Positions 36,801 to 47,034 of a DNA stretch of 64,000 nt are shown in pieces. Every line of letters starts with the position of its first letter. The stretch's first letter is position 1. This DNA comes from Cyclobacterium qasimii M12-11B. GTDB taxonomy: Bacteria; Bacteroidota; Bacteroidia; Cytophagales; Cyclobacteriaceae. Made by a program: the position numbers and the translations under genes. The stretch covers positions 1 to 64,000 of the forward strand of contig NZ_ATNM01000197.1 of NCBI RefSeq assembly GCF_000427295.1. Direction: 5' to 3'. The notes beneath the pieces are model-generated. The model saw only the letters and a list, made by a program, of their open reading frames with translations, did no database searches and had not been told where the DNA came from.

Positions 36801-37507
36801 TTTGTTTCTCGCAAGGACGCTAAGGTATTGAGGATGCTTATTTGAGGCTTCGTGGTCTTTGATTGGTTTTTATAGGTTTTTTTAGATTCTTGTCCAACGC
36901 TATGTTTCTTAGCGGCTCTGCGGCTCTGCGTGCAGTTTTTTTTTAACTCTAATTTCTTTCTCGCTAAGGCGCAAAGACGCAAAGGGGATAATCATACTTT
37001 TTTAGCTCCATTGCTTTTTGATTGGTTCTTTTGATTGTTTTTAGACTTTTGTTTCTCGCTAACGAGTAGAAAATATTTCTTTGCGGCTCCGCGGCTCTGC
37101 GTGCAGTTTTTAATAGTTCTATTTAAATTACTGGGTCTCGCAAAAGGCGCTAAGACGCAAAGGGTAAAGGGATGCCTTTTACTGAAAAGGTGACCCTTTG
37201 ATTAGCTTTTTTTATTCTTGACCATCCTAAAGACTTAGAAAACATTTCTTTGCGGCTCTGCGTGCAGTTTTTTTTTAACTCTAATTTCTTTCTCGCTAAG
37301 GCGCTAAGACGCAAAGGGGATAATCTTACTTTTTTGGCTCCATTGCTTTTTGATTGGACCTTTTGATTGTTTTTAGACTTTTGTTTCTCGCTAACGAGTA
37401 GAAAATATTTCTTTGCGACTCTGCGGCTCTGCGTGCAGTTTTTTTTAACTCTAATTTGTTTCTCGCTAAGGGGTCGAAAATATTTCTTTGCGGCTCTGCG
37501 TGCAATC
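36801..37507. repeat. Degenerate paired inverted-repeat array, block 3
   Basis: Third block. A half-sites near 36808 (decayed), 36960, 37137, 37292 and 37462 (decayed); B half-sites near 36905, 37076, 37245, 37409 and 37480. Here a different spacer recurs: TTTTGATTG, TTTTTAGACTTTTGTTTCTC and CTAACGAGTAGAAAATATTT, seen around 37015-37075 and 37345-37405. So the array has at least two sub-families of unit. No believable ORF; the translated frames are repeat shadows. Confidence 0.88.
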
Positions 37508-37617
37508 TATCCTATAAGTTAACAATTTTTCAAATCTGCTCAAAAGAATAAAACCCACCCACTTTTTATATATTTACCTGGTAGTCTCAATTGACCTTAA
37601 GCTGTATAAACTATACC

Positions 37618-39966
37618 ATGAATCGTATTAAAAGCATTGCCTGTATTGCCCTAATCTTTATATGCCAGAACCTATTGGCGCAAGAGCCTTGGGAAAATCC
37701 TATCCAGAAAGAAAAACGACTGGGTTCTCCATTGGTGGAAACCTCACCGTTTGTGTTTCAAGAGAAGTTATACCTGCTGGAAAATAACCAGCGGTTTTGG
37801 GATATTCCTGGGGCTAAGCCTGGGCACAAATTCCATGAGGACAAGGTCCGTATTAGAGACCTACAAACAAATCAGATAATTTCCACGCCTCTGAAAAACC
37901 ATGGTTTTGGAACAGTCCTGACATGGGAAGGCAAAGTATACGTTTTTGCGGGGGACTATGGGGAAGGAAAACCCTGGCGGAAAATGACCGAAATTACAAT
38001 GACCAGCTCTGAAGACCTTGTCAACTGGAGCAAGCCAAAAACCGTCCTTCGGGCAAATGACGATGAGTATTTTTTTAATACTGCTGTTACGAGGGGAAAG
38101 GATGGCTTTGTTCTACTTTATGAAACCAGTGACAAGAAGTGGAAACCTTTTACCTTTAGGTACATGAGCTCTTCGGATTTGGAGCACTGGGAAGAAATTC
38201 CGGGTGCGGTCTATGGAGTGGACAAATATGTTGGCGGACCCGCCCTTTATTATGAAGGAGGTTGGTACTATACACTCTACCTTGAATCGCTACAACCAGG
38301 TTATGAAACAAGAATCACCCGCTCCAAAGACCTTGTCAATTGGGAAGATGCAGCAGAAGACAGGCCTTTTGTCACCTTTAATCCGACACATAAAAACATT
38401 CCTTTGATCAATCCTGACATCTCTGAGAACAATGCTTCGGATGTGGAACTCTGCTATTTTCAAGGCAAAACCATCCTTTATTTCACCGGAAGCGATCAAA
38501 CTACAGCAGGAGATTTACAGCGGGCAACTTACGACGGAACACCAAGAGAATTGTTCGAGCATTTTTTTAAAGCTGAAGGGCAATCAGATATAGCACCAAA
38601 ACACCAGGGAGACTGGTTACCGGTATTGGAGGCAGGCACAGAAGGTAATGGAACAGCCATTTTCTCTACTAAGCCATTAACGACTCGCCCCACCGAAAGC
38701 CAATTGGCCTATCAGGAAAGGCAGTTGGGGGCCTTTATTCACTTTGGGCCTGCCACCTATATAGGCTCTGACATGATGAGTGTCCCCGCTGCAGAAATAT
38801 TTAATCCCAACAGACTTGATGCGGAACAATGGGCCAAAACAGCCAAATCTTTTGGCGCCAAACACATCGTATTAACAGCAAAACACCACAATGGCTTTTG
38901 TCTCTGGCCAACGGAAACCACGGATTATTCGGTGAAGAATGCTACCTGGAAAAATGGTAAAGGAGATGTTGTAAGGGAGTTTGTAGAAGCTTGTAGAAAA
39001 TACGACCTGGAAATTGGCCTCTATGTATCCGGTGGAGACAAGCATTTTGGCTGTACCAGCACACCCGATCCACAAGGGGAACGCAAAATTGTTGGAGACA
39101 TTAACAGGTATTTCCCTGTTTTTCTGGAGCAGCTCAGAGAGTTGCTGACCAACTATGGGGAAATCTCTTACTTGTGGTTTGATGGTGCTTATGATCCGTT
39201 TGGATGGGATGTCATGGATCCTGAGACTATGCAACCATTGGGCACGGCCTATGGGGATGCGATACACAATATGGTGCGCCTTTTACAACCAAAGGCAATT
39301 GTAATGGGAGGAACCAAGCCGGATGTTCGCTGGTCAGGTAGCGAGCAGGGATGGGCAGCTTATCCCTTGGGGAATATCGTTCAGCCCGGTGAAGGATTTG
39401 ATAAGTGGGTAGGCCCACAAAGTGCGGGATGGATTCCTGCCGAAGCCAACCTCCACACCAGATCAACCTGGTTTTGGAAGCCTGATTCAGACAAGACCTT
39501 GCGTGACCTCCCCTTCATGATGAACGTGTATTCCGAATCCATCGGTAGGGGAGCAAATTTACTGGTGAATATGACTCCTGATACCAGTGGTTTAATCCCT
39601 ACTGCTGAGGTAAAGCGACTGGAAGAATTTGGAATAGCCATCGAGCAAACTTTCTCACATCCTGTGGCCAATTATGATCAGCCGGAGAACAATGGCAATA
39701 CTATCTATACACTTACAATTCCTAAAAACCAGGCAACAAACCTAATGGTCCTCGAAGAGAACATTGCCAATGGACAACATATCAAGCAGTACAATCTTGA
39801 AAGCTTTGATGGGGCCAATTGGCAAACAGTAGCTAAAGGATTGACAATCGGGAGAAAGCGCATCCACTATTTTGATCCCGTAAAAACTGATAAACTCCGA
39901 CTTTCTTTGGTAGGAGATGATAGTAAAATGGAATTGAAATCATTTACAGTTTATCAAGCGGACTAA
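37618..39966 (+). CDS. GH43-like / GH29 alpha-L-fucosidase fusion, secreted
   Basis: 782-residue exported enzyme. Signal peptide MNRIKSIACIALIFICQNLLAQ. Residues about 30-345 look like a five-bladed beta-propeller of the GH43/GH32 type (GSPLVETSPFVFQEKLYLLENN, TMTSSEDLVNWSKP, GPALYYEGGWYYTLYLES, ITRSKDLVNWEDA). Residues about 355-690 are a GH29 fucosidase barrel (RQLGAFIHFGPATY, KSFGAKHIVLTAKHHNGFCLWPTETTDYSV), with the probable nucleophile Asp522 in YLWFDGAYDP. The last 80 residues look like a C-terminal beta-sandwich. Start: ATG at 37618; a TTG at 37591 would spoil the signal peptide. It lies on the plus strand, convergent with the polysaccharide locus. The propeller may bind or cleave a second linkage. 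Confidence 0.85.
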   Translation: MNRIKSIACIALIFICQNLLAQEPWENPIQKEKRLGSPLVETSPFVFQEKLYLLENNQRFWDIPGAKPGHKFHEDKVRIRDLQTNQIISTPLKNHGFGTVLTWEGKVYVFAGDYGEGKPWRKMTEITMTSSEDLVNWSKPKTVLRANDDEYFFNTAVTRGKDGFVLLYETSDKKWKPFTFRYMSSSDLEHWEEIPGAVYGVDKYVGGPALYYEGGWYYTLYLESLQPGYETRITRSKDLVNWEDAAEDRPFVTFNPTHKNIPLINPDISENNASDVELCYFQGKTILYFTGSDQTTAGDLQRATYDGTPRELFEHFFKAEGQSDIAPKHQGDWLPVLEAGTEGNGTAIFSTKPLTTRPTESQLAYQERQLGAFIHFGPATYIGSDMMSVPAAEIFNPNRLDAEQWAKTAKSFGAKHIVLTAKHHNGFCLWPTETTDYSVKNATWKNGKGDVVREFVEACRKYDLEIGLYVSGGDKHFGCTSTPDPQGERKIVGDINRYFPVFLEQLRELLTNYGEISYLWFDGAYDPFGWDVMDPETMQPLGTAYGDAIHNMVRLLQPKAIVMGGTKPDVRWSGSEQGWAAYPLGNIVQPGEGFDKWVGPQSAGWIPAEANLHTRSTWFWKPDSDKTLRDLPFMMNVYSESIGRGANLLVNMTPDTSGLIPTAEVKRLEEFGIAIEQTFSHPVANYDQPENNGNTIYTLTIPKNQATNLMVLEENIANGQHIKQYNLESFDGANWQTVAKGLTIGRKRIHYFDPVKTDKLRLSLVGDDSKMELKSFTVYQAD

Positions 39967-39986
39967 TTAAGAAATATAGTCGAAAA

Positions 39987-40030
39987 TTTGAGCAGCATTG
40001 GTGCAGAAAAAAGCAACAATGCTGCTCAAA
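39987..40030. terminator. Bidirectional terminator between the fucosidase and GH106 genes
   Basis: TTTGAGCAGCATTG (39987-40000) pairs perfectly with CAATGCTGCTCAAA (40017-40030) around a 16-base loop. It lies between convergent genes, directly at the end of the GH106 reading frame. No long T run, so efficiency is uncertain. Confidence 0.65.
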
Positions 40031-40031
40031 A

Positions 40032-43001
40032 TCACTTAGGAGCTACAATTGGAAGAACGGTTTTTAAGGTAACTGGCCCAAAAATTCCAGAAGGAATCAA
40101 TGGCGCATCTTTCCAGGGAACCCTCAACTTAGGAATGCCTTTTATAACGGTGGCCTCCACATGGGTTTTGGTGAAATTAGCACCAGTCGCTGCATCTCCC
40201 GTTAACCTGTTTGACCAGGTATTGGCTACTTCTATTTTTAGGGTATTTATTCCTGGTTTTAAAGCATCGCTCACATCAAAACGGTAAGGCTTCGCCCAGG
40301 TAATTCCCAACGGTTGCTCATTCAACCAAACTTCCGCGACATGGGATAGGTCTCCTAAATCCAGGTAAACCCTGGCTTCTGGAAATTCAGAGGCATGCAT
40401 TTCATGGATGAAATTCTTTTCGTAACGTGCAGTCCCTGAAAAGTATTTGACCCCTTCAATTTCAGACTCCGTCCAGGATTTTAATTCCGGGAAAATTGCT
40501 TTTTCCGGCGCTCCCCAACCTTCAGGAAAATAAACTTCCCAAGCACCTGCTATTGTTTTCAAATTGCCATGATTTAACATGCGACTGGTTTTATCTTTTT
40601 GCACGAAATCAAATTCTCCTTCTTCCCATAACTCAACGCCATACTCCCCATAACGCAACCTAGGAGGGTGAATACCATCACGAGCTATTTTTGTGAAATG
40701 TGCTTGTTTGTCCCCATGCTTAAAAACTACAAAAATGCTTTCATAAGGTGCAAGACTCAAGGGAAGTTGGATACCATCCGAAGTATTTTCAAAAACAGGA
40801 ATGGTACTTATACTTCCATTTTCAGGATTCCATAACTCTGGCGTCTTTCCCTCTTGTCGGAACGTCAAGTCTCTAGACAACCATTCGTTTGTAGTATTGA
40901 CTACAAAATAAAAATCAAGACCATCTTTTTGGTAGTGGGTATAATCCAGTGTATAAAACCCTTTGTCTAAATAATCAAAGTCATGGCTAATTTTCAATTC
41001 CTGAAGGATCTCAGCTACCGAAGCCCCATAATAAATGGCTCCACTTCCTGGCTTGAAAGTTTGCTTGCTATAAGGTTTCCATATACTATTCAGCCAACCA
41101 TTCATCTTGGGAAGATCCTTCATGTTTCTTTCAGGGGCAATTCTATTGGGTTTAGATCCTGTGATAATGGCACCACTTTTTGCCATTTGTTCCAATTTCA
41201 CCAATACTTGAGGATTAATTTCATATTCTTTGGTCAAGGCCAGCACACTGAATTCAGCCTTATTCCGAGGATTTACTATTTTCCCATTTTTCACTTCCAG
41301 TCCAAGAAGTATTTCAGTATTGACCAATTCAAAATCATACCCTTCCCCTGGATTAAAGCGACTGCGCTTATGCCCTCCGTAATTGGGAATGGTGTCACCA
41401 TAATAATACAAGACATCGGCTTTGAAATCGGCTTCCTGTAAGACATAAGACACCCTTGCCAGGTATTCATTAAATGGCCGAATTTTCTTCCACCAGACCC
41501 TTTTGTCATTATAATGAGTTCCTGCATGGTAAACGATCCCTGGGTTTCCAGTACCTTCTGGATTATGGGTAGATCCATGGACGACTACCCTGTTCATGCC
41601 TTCAGCAAAAGCCCTGTCACCCATAGGTTTCATTTCGAAAGGACCTTCTTGCCATTGCTGAAAAGTGGTAAATGCTTCCATCTCCACCATTCCTATACCA
41701 TAAATATGGGAGGCAGAAGAGACTTCCTTCACTACCCTTAGCACATCTAAAACCCTCCTCACTAAAATTATTATGATTGATCCAAAACTCTCCTCTAGGG
41801 ATATCCAAACCTTTACCCAACGCCTTTAAGGGTTCTACTGGTACATTGTGCAAAGGATAGCCAGGTCCTCCTGCTTCACTGTTATTTTTTAATCCATGGG
41901 CATTGCAGATCTCTTTCGACTTCATGTAGAAGTTTTTGATCATCAATTCTGACAATGTCCTTTGAAAGCCTGCTCTAAAAGCAGAGGTAGCTTCAGTAGA
42001 AAACACCACTTCCTCAAATAGAATGGGTAAGAATTTCTTTATATCATAGCCATTTAATTCCTGGAACTCTTGTGGTAAAGTAGGTGTCCAATTGAAACCC
42101 CTGGCTTCATAACTTGCCATGTATAGATTTTTCAAGGACGTTTCACGCAAATCCCCTAAAACAGATTCCAATCGGTCTATAATATAATTGAAGTGAAAAG
42201 CTGTTGCTTCCCCATCGAAATGATCTACAATAGGCCCGGCTGAATACTTACTTGGCAACACCAAATTCTCGCCAGAATTGGAGCTCACATACCGTACTAT
42301 TTTCCATTCTCCTTCCGGGACATCCCAATTCAACACCTCTTTTTTAGCGTCAAAGTAAAGGGAAACATCCTTTATACCGCTGGTATCCATAGCCACATTG
42401 TCTTTAACCAATGGAATGGCCAATACTGCTATCTCTTCGGAATATAAGGGTTTTCCATCTTTCCCATAAGAAATGAGGCGTGTCCTGCCTCGGGGATCTT
42501 TTTCTGGGATTTCAGGGAAGGGTAATTTGATTTTTTCTTCCCTCCACCCGTGACATTCACTTTGCGTTGGTAAATTGATTTTGCCGCATGTTTAGGGGTG
42601 AGCCAATTGCCACCAGCATTCCAGCTACTCGCCGTATTCAATCCTACCTCCATGCCATATTTACCAGCCTCCTCTACGGCAACTCTTATGGTTGCCAAAG
42701 ATTCATCACCCAAAAACTCGGGGCCCGCACCTACCTGAATTGTATCACGTGAACCTATTTCAAATATGGTAAAACCAGCTATACCTGCCTCATCAAAGGA
42801 TTTTATTTCCTCTTTTAGCCTTAAAGTATCCACATGTCCTCCCAACCACCAATGGTAAACAGTGGGTTTGGCCGTACTTGGTGGCTGCAGGAAATTTTGT
42901 CGCATCTGATTGTACGCCGTACTTTCTTGGGCCCGAAGGCCAAAAGATAGCACACTACAAAACGCAACTAAATAACAAATTGTAAAAGCTTTTAACTTCA
43001 T
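40032..43001 (-). pseudogene. GH106-type alpha-L-rhamnosidase, broken by two frameshifts
   Basis: Secreted glycoside hydrolase of about 990 residues when joined. Part 1 (42429-43001) has signal peptide MKLKAFTICYLVAFCSVLSFGLRAQ, then KPTVYHWWLGGHVDTLRLKEEIKSFDEAGIAGFTIFEIG and LNTASSWNAGGNWLTPKHAAKS, the GH106 N-terminus. Part 2 (41617-42423) and part 3 (40032-41762) continue the barrel (NHNNF...VLRVVKEVSSASHIYG) and end in a galactose-binding-like beta-sandwich (ARVYLDLGDLSHVAEVWLNEQPLGITWAKPYRFDVSDAL). The breaks lie at the six-T run 42531-42536 (one base missing) and near the A4 run 41764-41767 (one base extra); both joins restore good sequence. It ends the polysaccharide operon. Sulfatase and fucosidase neighbours suggest a sulfated substrate. 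Probably intact in the organism. Confidence 0.78.
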
Positions 43002-43042
43002 GGCTTAGGCATTTCTGGTAATTGTCTAAAATCAATATACGG

Positions 43043-44482
43043 TTATTTCTCTTTACTATTTGGCAATGCTTTCCACTCGTAAAAATTGTCACCGGTGGCT
43101 GTTATCCATTCATCCAATGCCACATGCATATCTTTTTTAACGGATTGATAGGCATCAACATAAGCAAGGTTATGCTGCTCTCCCGGATCTTTCCACAAGT
43201 CAAACAATTGCTCATTTCGCTCCCCCTGATTGTACAAATTGTATTTGTATCGATCATTTCTGATCAATCTGGCCTGCCTGCTGGAATCCAGTTTATCATC
43301 TGCCAACTGCACCACCAAATACTCTCTCAACTTCTCCCCAGGATGCTCCAAAACTGGTTTAAGGCTTTTACCAGTAAATTTAGCAGAAGTCGTTAAACCT
43401 GCATAATCGATTATGGTTGGGGCCAAATCAATCCCTGATACCAATTGGTTTCTGTCAATGTTGCCAGATGGTACATGCCCTTTGTACCTGATGATAAACG
43501 GGACGGTAGCAGCTTCATCATACAAACTTAACTTAGCAGCCCACTTGTGCCCTGCACCCCCGTCACCATGCTCACTGGTAAGCACTACAATGGTATTATC
43601 GTCAAAACCATTTTTCTTCAATGCTTGCAGGATTTTGCCAATTTCCCCATCCACCATTTCGGTAAATCGATAATAATGGTATAAATACGCCTGCCAGTCT
43701 TCCGGTGTATAGTCTTTGGTCAATAACAATTCATCCCCATAATGGTCCATCAAGCGTTTTTCAGCAAGGAATTCTGGTTCATCAGGATCAATTTCAAAGT
43801 TATTGGGCAAGGGAGGTAAACCTTCCAATTCATGGGCTTTGGCATATTCATCCGGTCTTCTTGGGACATGGCAAATGTCGTGAGGATTGTGAAGTGAAAC
43901 TGCCAGTAAGAAGGGTTGATCTTCCTTATAATTGTTGAGATAATTCACCGTCGCGTCTGCAATTGGCCCATCCGTATCTTCACCCAAATCCCATTCCTTA
44001 TTCAAGGATTGGAATGGTACCACAGCAAAACCAGCCACTGAATCCGTAGCTATTTTCGCAGGGTAAGACGCTGGCAAGTGCCACTTTCCAGCCCAGACTG
44101 TATTGTATCCTGATTCTTTAAAAACCTGGCCTATAGTGGGCACTTCTGGTCGGATATGGGTAGAATTCCAAACCACACCAGTTTCATGAGGCATCCTTCC
44201 TGTGATCAAGCTACTTCTAGCTGGTCCGCAAACTGGCGAAGTACAATAAGATGCCGTAAAAAAGGTGCCTTCAGCTGCCAACTGGTCCATGGCTGGCGTG
44301 TTTAAATGAGGGTTCCCCAAATAACTCAACGCATCATTGGTGTGCTGATCTGTCAAAATGACCAAAACATTCGGCTTTGATTCTTCCTCTTGGTTTTTTT
44401 CGCTTTGGCAAGCTGCTATAGCCGCCATACTAAAGCACATAAATAGGAGCAGTCTCCAGGGAATATTTATTATTTTCTTCAT
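43043..44482 (-). CDS. Sulfatase (formylglycine type), lipoprotein
   Basis: Removes sulfate esters from the target polysaccharide. The 479-residue protein has a lipoprotein signal peptide with Cys25 (AIAACQSE), then KPNVLVILTDQHTNDALSYLGNPHLNTPAMDQLA, the metal-binding N-terminus. The C-x-P-x-R maturation motif is CGPAR with the formylglycine precursor Cys85, so an anaerobic-type or FGE maturation system elsewhere is needed. Further conserved parts are GKWHLPASYP, HNPHDICHVPRRPDEY, LTSEHGDGGAGHKWAAK and RYKYNLYNQGERNEQLFDLWKDPGE. It lies between the unknown PUL protein and the GH106 gene. Which sulfate position it cleaves is not visible. Confidence 0.92.
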   Translation of the reverse strand: MKKIINIPWRLLLFMCFSMAAIAACQSEKNQEEESKPNVLVILTDQHTNDALSYLGNPHLNTPAMDQLAAEGTFFTASYCTSPVCGPARSSLITGRMPHETGVVWNSTHIRPEVPTIGQVFKESGYNTVWAGKWHLPASYPAKIATDSVAGFAVVPFQSLNKEWDLGEDTDGPIADATVNYLNNYKEDQPFLLAVSLHNPHDICHVPRRPDEYAKAHELEGLPPLPNNFEIDPDEPEFLAEKRLMDHYGDELLLTKDYTPEDWQAYLYHYYRFTEMVDGEIGKILQALKKNGFDDNTIVVLTSEHGDGGAGHKWAAKLSLYDEAATVPFIIRYKGHVPSGNIDRNQLVSGIDLAPTIIDYAGLTTSAKFTGKSLKPVLEHPGEKLREYLVVQLADDKLDSSRQARLIRNDRYKYNLYNQGERNEQLFDLWKDPGEQHNLAYVDAYQSVKKDMHVALDEWITATGDNFYEWKALPNSKEK

Positions 44483-44506
44483 CTTAAACTAGTTACCCGA
44501 GTTAAA

Positions 44507-47034
44507 CTACCATGAAAATGCTACCGTTCCTGAGACATCCTTGATTTCAAAATAGCGCTCATTGCCATTTTTCACTTCAGTGAAAGGGATCTCACCAGTA
44601 TTCCATGGATACCTTGAATTTAGGTATACATTTAATTCTTCTGCCGTCACCCCATCGGATGGATATATTCTAAGTGATCCATTTTTCAATCCACTGACGC
44701 TATACCGCTTACTTATCCCTTTTTGGCCTGAATGAAGTTCTTTAAACGACACCATTCCTGAGGTCTGGGTAATAAAACACGACATTCTCTATGCCAGGCT
44801 GTTGGCATGGTGTAGTTAGAAAAACCATCTTCAAGGATTGTCTCAAAGCCCAATATCAAAGGCGCTCCTTGCTCAAATTTAAAGGACTGCTTTACAGTAG
44901 AATTAGGATTGTAACCGGAAAAGATAAAAGCATTGTCAGAACGGTTGATCGTAAGTACAGGGTCTTTAATCCCAACGTTTTCCTTTTCTATTTTTAACTG
45001 CATCCCGAAGGTACCTAGCAGTTGTCTTAGCATTGCTGGAACAATCTGAAATTCTTCCGGATTGTCAGGCGTCAATAACCTTCCACCGGTAAAGCTACTG
45101 GAATTGGTGCCTCTTAGATAAACAACTTTTCCTCCCTTCCAATCAGGATCCTGTCTCAGCCATGCCATATCCCTTACTTCATCCCCTTGTTTCACACTTG
45201 ACAAAGCCTGAGTAAAAGAATCTTTCGGATTTTTGATAAGGGTACGGAATCCTCCACCAGAAAATAAGGAAAGGTGTCGTATTTTTTGGGGAACCTCCCC
45301 TTTGATAATATCAATACCAACTTCTGACCGTAGCTCCATCTCACCTGATAGTGGCGTGGTATTGGAAAGGTTTATAAAATCCATAAAGGTCTTGCTTGAA
45401 TGATCCACCGGCCCAAATACAATAAGTTGCCCGCCATTTTTCACAAAATCCATGAGCGTTTTCTCATTCTTAGAATTTTTTTCCGGAGCAATGGTCACAA
45501 GTATCGAAGACTTAAAAAGGCCTGGATTATTCGTGATGGCTCCTGGAAGAGAAGTAGTGGAAATCACCGTGTTCATAGGAAGACCACTATTGATTGCTTG
45601 TCTCATAAACCAATCGCCATAATAAATCTCTGGCAACCTGTCGGTATAATCCCTTGCCCAATCATGGTACTCATCAAACGGATAGACCCAAACCAAAGGT
45701 CCAGGAGCTGTAGGCATGTCATAACGCGCCTTTAAAATATGAGGCATTACCTCATCCGGCACCTGCGTTGGCATGTTGCCATAGGTATCATCGATGGTCA
45801 GGAAATTCAAATGGGTTGGTACACCTATCTTTCCTTCTTCATCGATTCTTGCTACTGCCAAAGGCAAATAAATATCATGCGGTTCTCTTCCATAGCGGTC
45901 TAGCCAAGGGCTATTGATCCACCAGGGATCGTGGGTATAATACCTAAATGGAAATCTATTGTCCGGCAACATGGCCATTCGCGACATATAACCTGCCAAT
46001 TCTAAACCAAAATCTCCATCCAATGCAGCCCAAGGAGAATTGGGAGGAGGCAACATATTGAATCCACCTTTGTATATGTTTCTTAAATCTACCGCATCCC
46101 TAGCCAAGTCAGCTCCTACAGAAAGGTTGGTTCCTCTGGTTTGGATGGGGTAATCAGGACATTCTTCTCTAAATAACTTCCAAAATCCTACCACTTTATC
46201 AGCAGATGAAGCCAGTTTTTCCTGAGCAAAATTTTCTCCACTGAAAATGGCTCCTGTAGCAGACCATCCTTCTGCCCCAAAACCAAACCCATTGCTTAGC
46301 CAGATATAGTCAAAACCCAAATCATCAAGAAAATGCTGACTTTGTCTTCCAAAGAAGGTTCCAAATGGCGTTTGATCAGGAATACCATCAGGGAAACCTG
46401 CATAGGATTCACTGTCACCATTCAACAATGAATAAGAACTTACAAAAGTCTTGTGTCCCATGGCATTACCACCCAGTATCTCTGGATGTTTTTCATATTT
46501 GAAAGGAGATTTAGCAAATTCAGGACCTGGGTCAAAGGTAGCACCTACTTTAATTGGCTTCCCTGTTACCTTTCGTCCTTCCTCTTTAAGTACCTTAACA
46601 ATAAAAGCTAGATCTCCATAAGTAAAGTCTGGCGCATCGTCCCGATATACATAAGCCCTTTGATGCAAAGAAAGGGATTCGGGGCCTGAACCCACTTCAT
46701 GATCTGTATTTGGATTCCCCATGTATTTGGCCCACTCCAGCGGTTGATCCATGGTACCCTTGTAATCGAGAATCTCAGAACCATCACTGGTCCAAAGCAT
46801 CATCGATACAGTATCTGCATGCCTCAACAAGGAATGCCATTGGGTAAACATTTCATGAGCCACTGCCCTGATATAAGCTTTGTCCTTTTTCTTAAAAGGC
46901 TTAAGAGAAGACTCCAAAGTAATACTTTGAAAATTCTTACCCTTTAGGTTGTCTTGTGCCAGCCCCGGTACACAGACCAGAGCTAGCAACAAAACCAACC
47001 AAAAATTGCGTATTGTAATGTTTCCTTTCCTCAT
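44507..47034 (-). pseudogene. Large secreted PUL protein of unknown family, frameshifted near the C-terminus
   Basis: I cannot name this protein. Signal peptide MRKGNITIRNFWLVLLLALVCVPGLAQ, then about 470 residues rich in Trp, Asp and Tyr (SITLESSLKPF, SMMLWTSDGSEILDY, KPIKVGATFDPGPEFAKSPF, GFDYIWLSNGFGFGAEGWS, RYYTHDPWWINSPWLDRYG). These resemble a TIM-barrel glycosidase. Residues about 480-580 look like a Rossmann-type or beta-galactosidase-trimerisation-like domain (SILVTIAPEKNSKNEKTLMDFVKNGGQLIVFGP). The main frame (44713-47034) breaks at the A4 run 44774-44777; one extra base joins it to the frame ending at 44507 (CRVFITQTSGMVSFKEL), giving about 840 residues. It starts in TAATG with the SusD stop, so it is translationally coupled. 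Position implies a glycan-active enzyme. Confidence 0.6.

Noticed and set aside
36794-36982. 62-codon open frame overlapping repeat block 3
   Set aside because: Also repeat-derived (RLCALARKK-type reading of half A); no independent evidence.
33601-37507. CRISPR array
   Set aside because: Half-sites alternate in opposite orientation, vary in spacing and copy identity, and the spacers are themselves repeated. No cas genes nearby.
40032-43001. Three separate small glycosidase genes
   Set aside because: The pieces match consecutive parts of one GH106-type protein and join after single-base corrections in short homopolymers.
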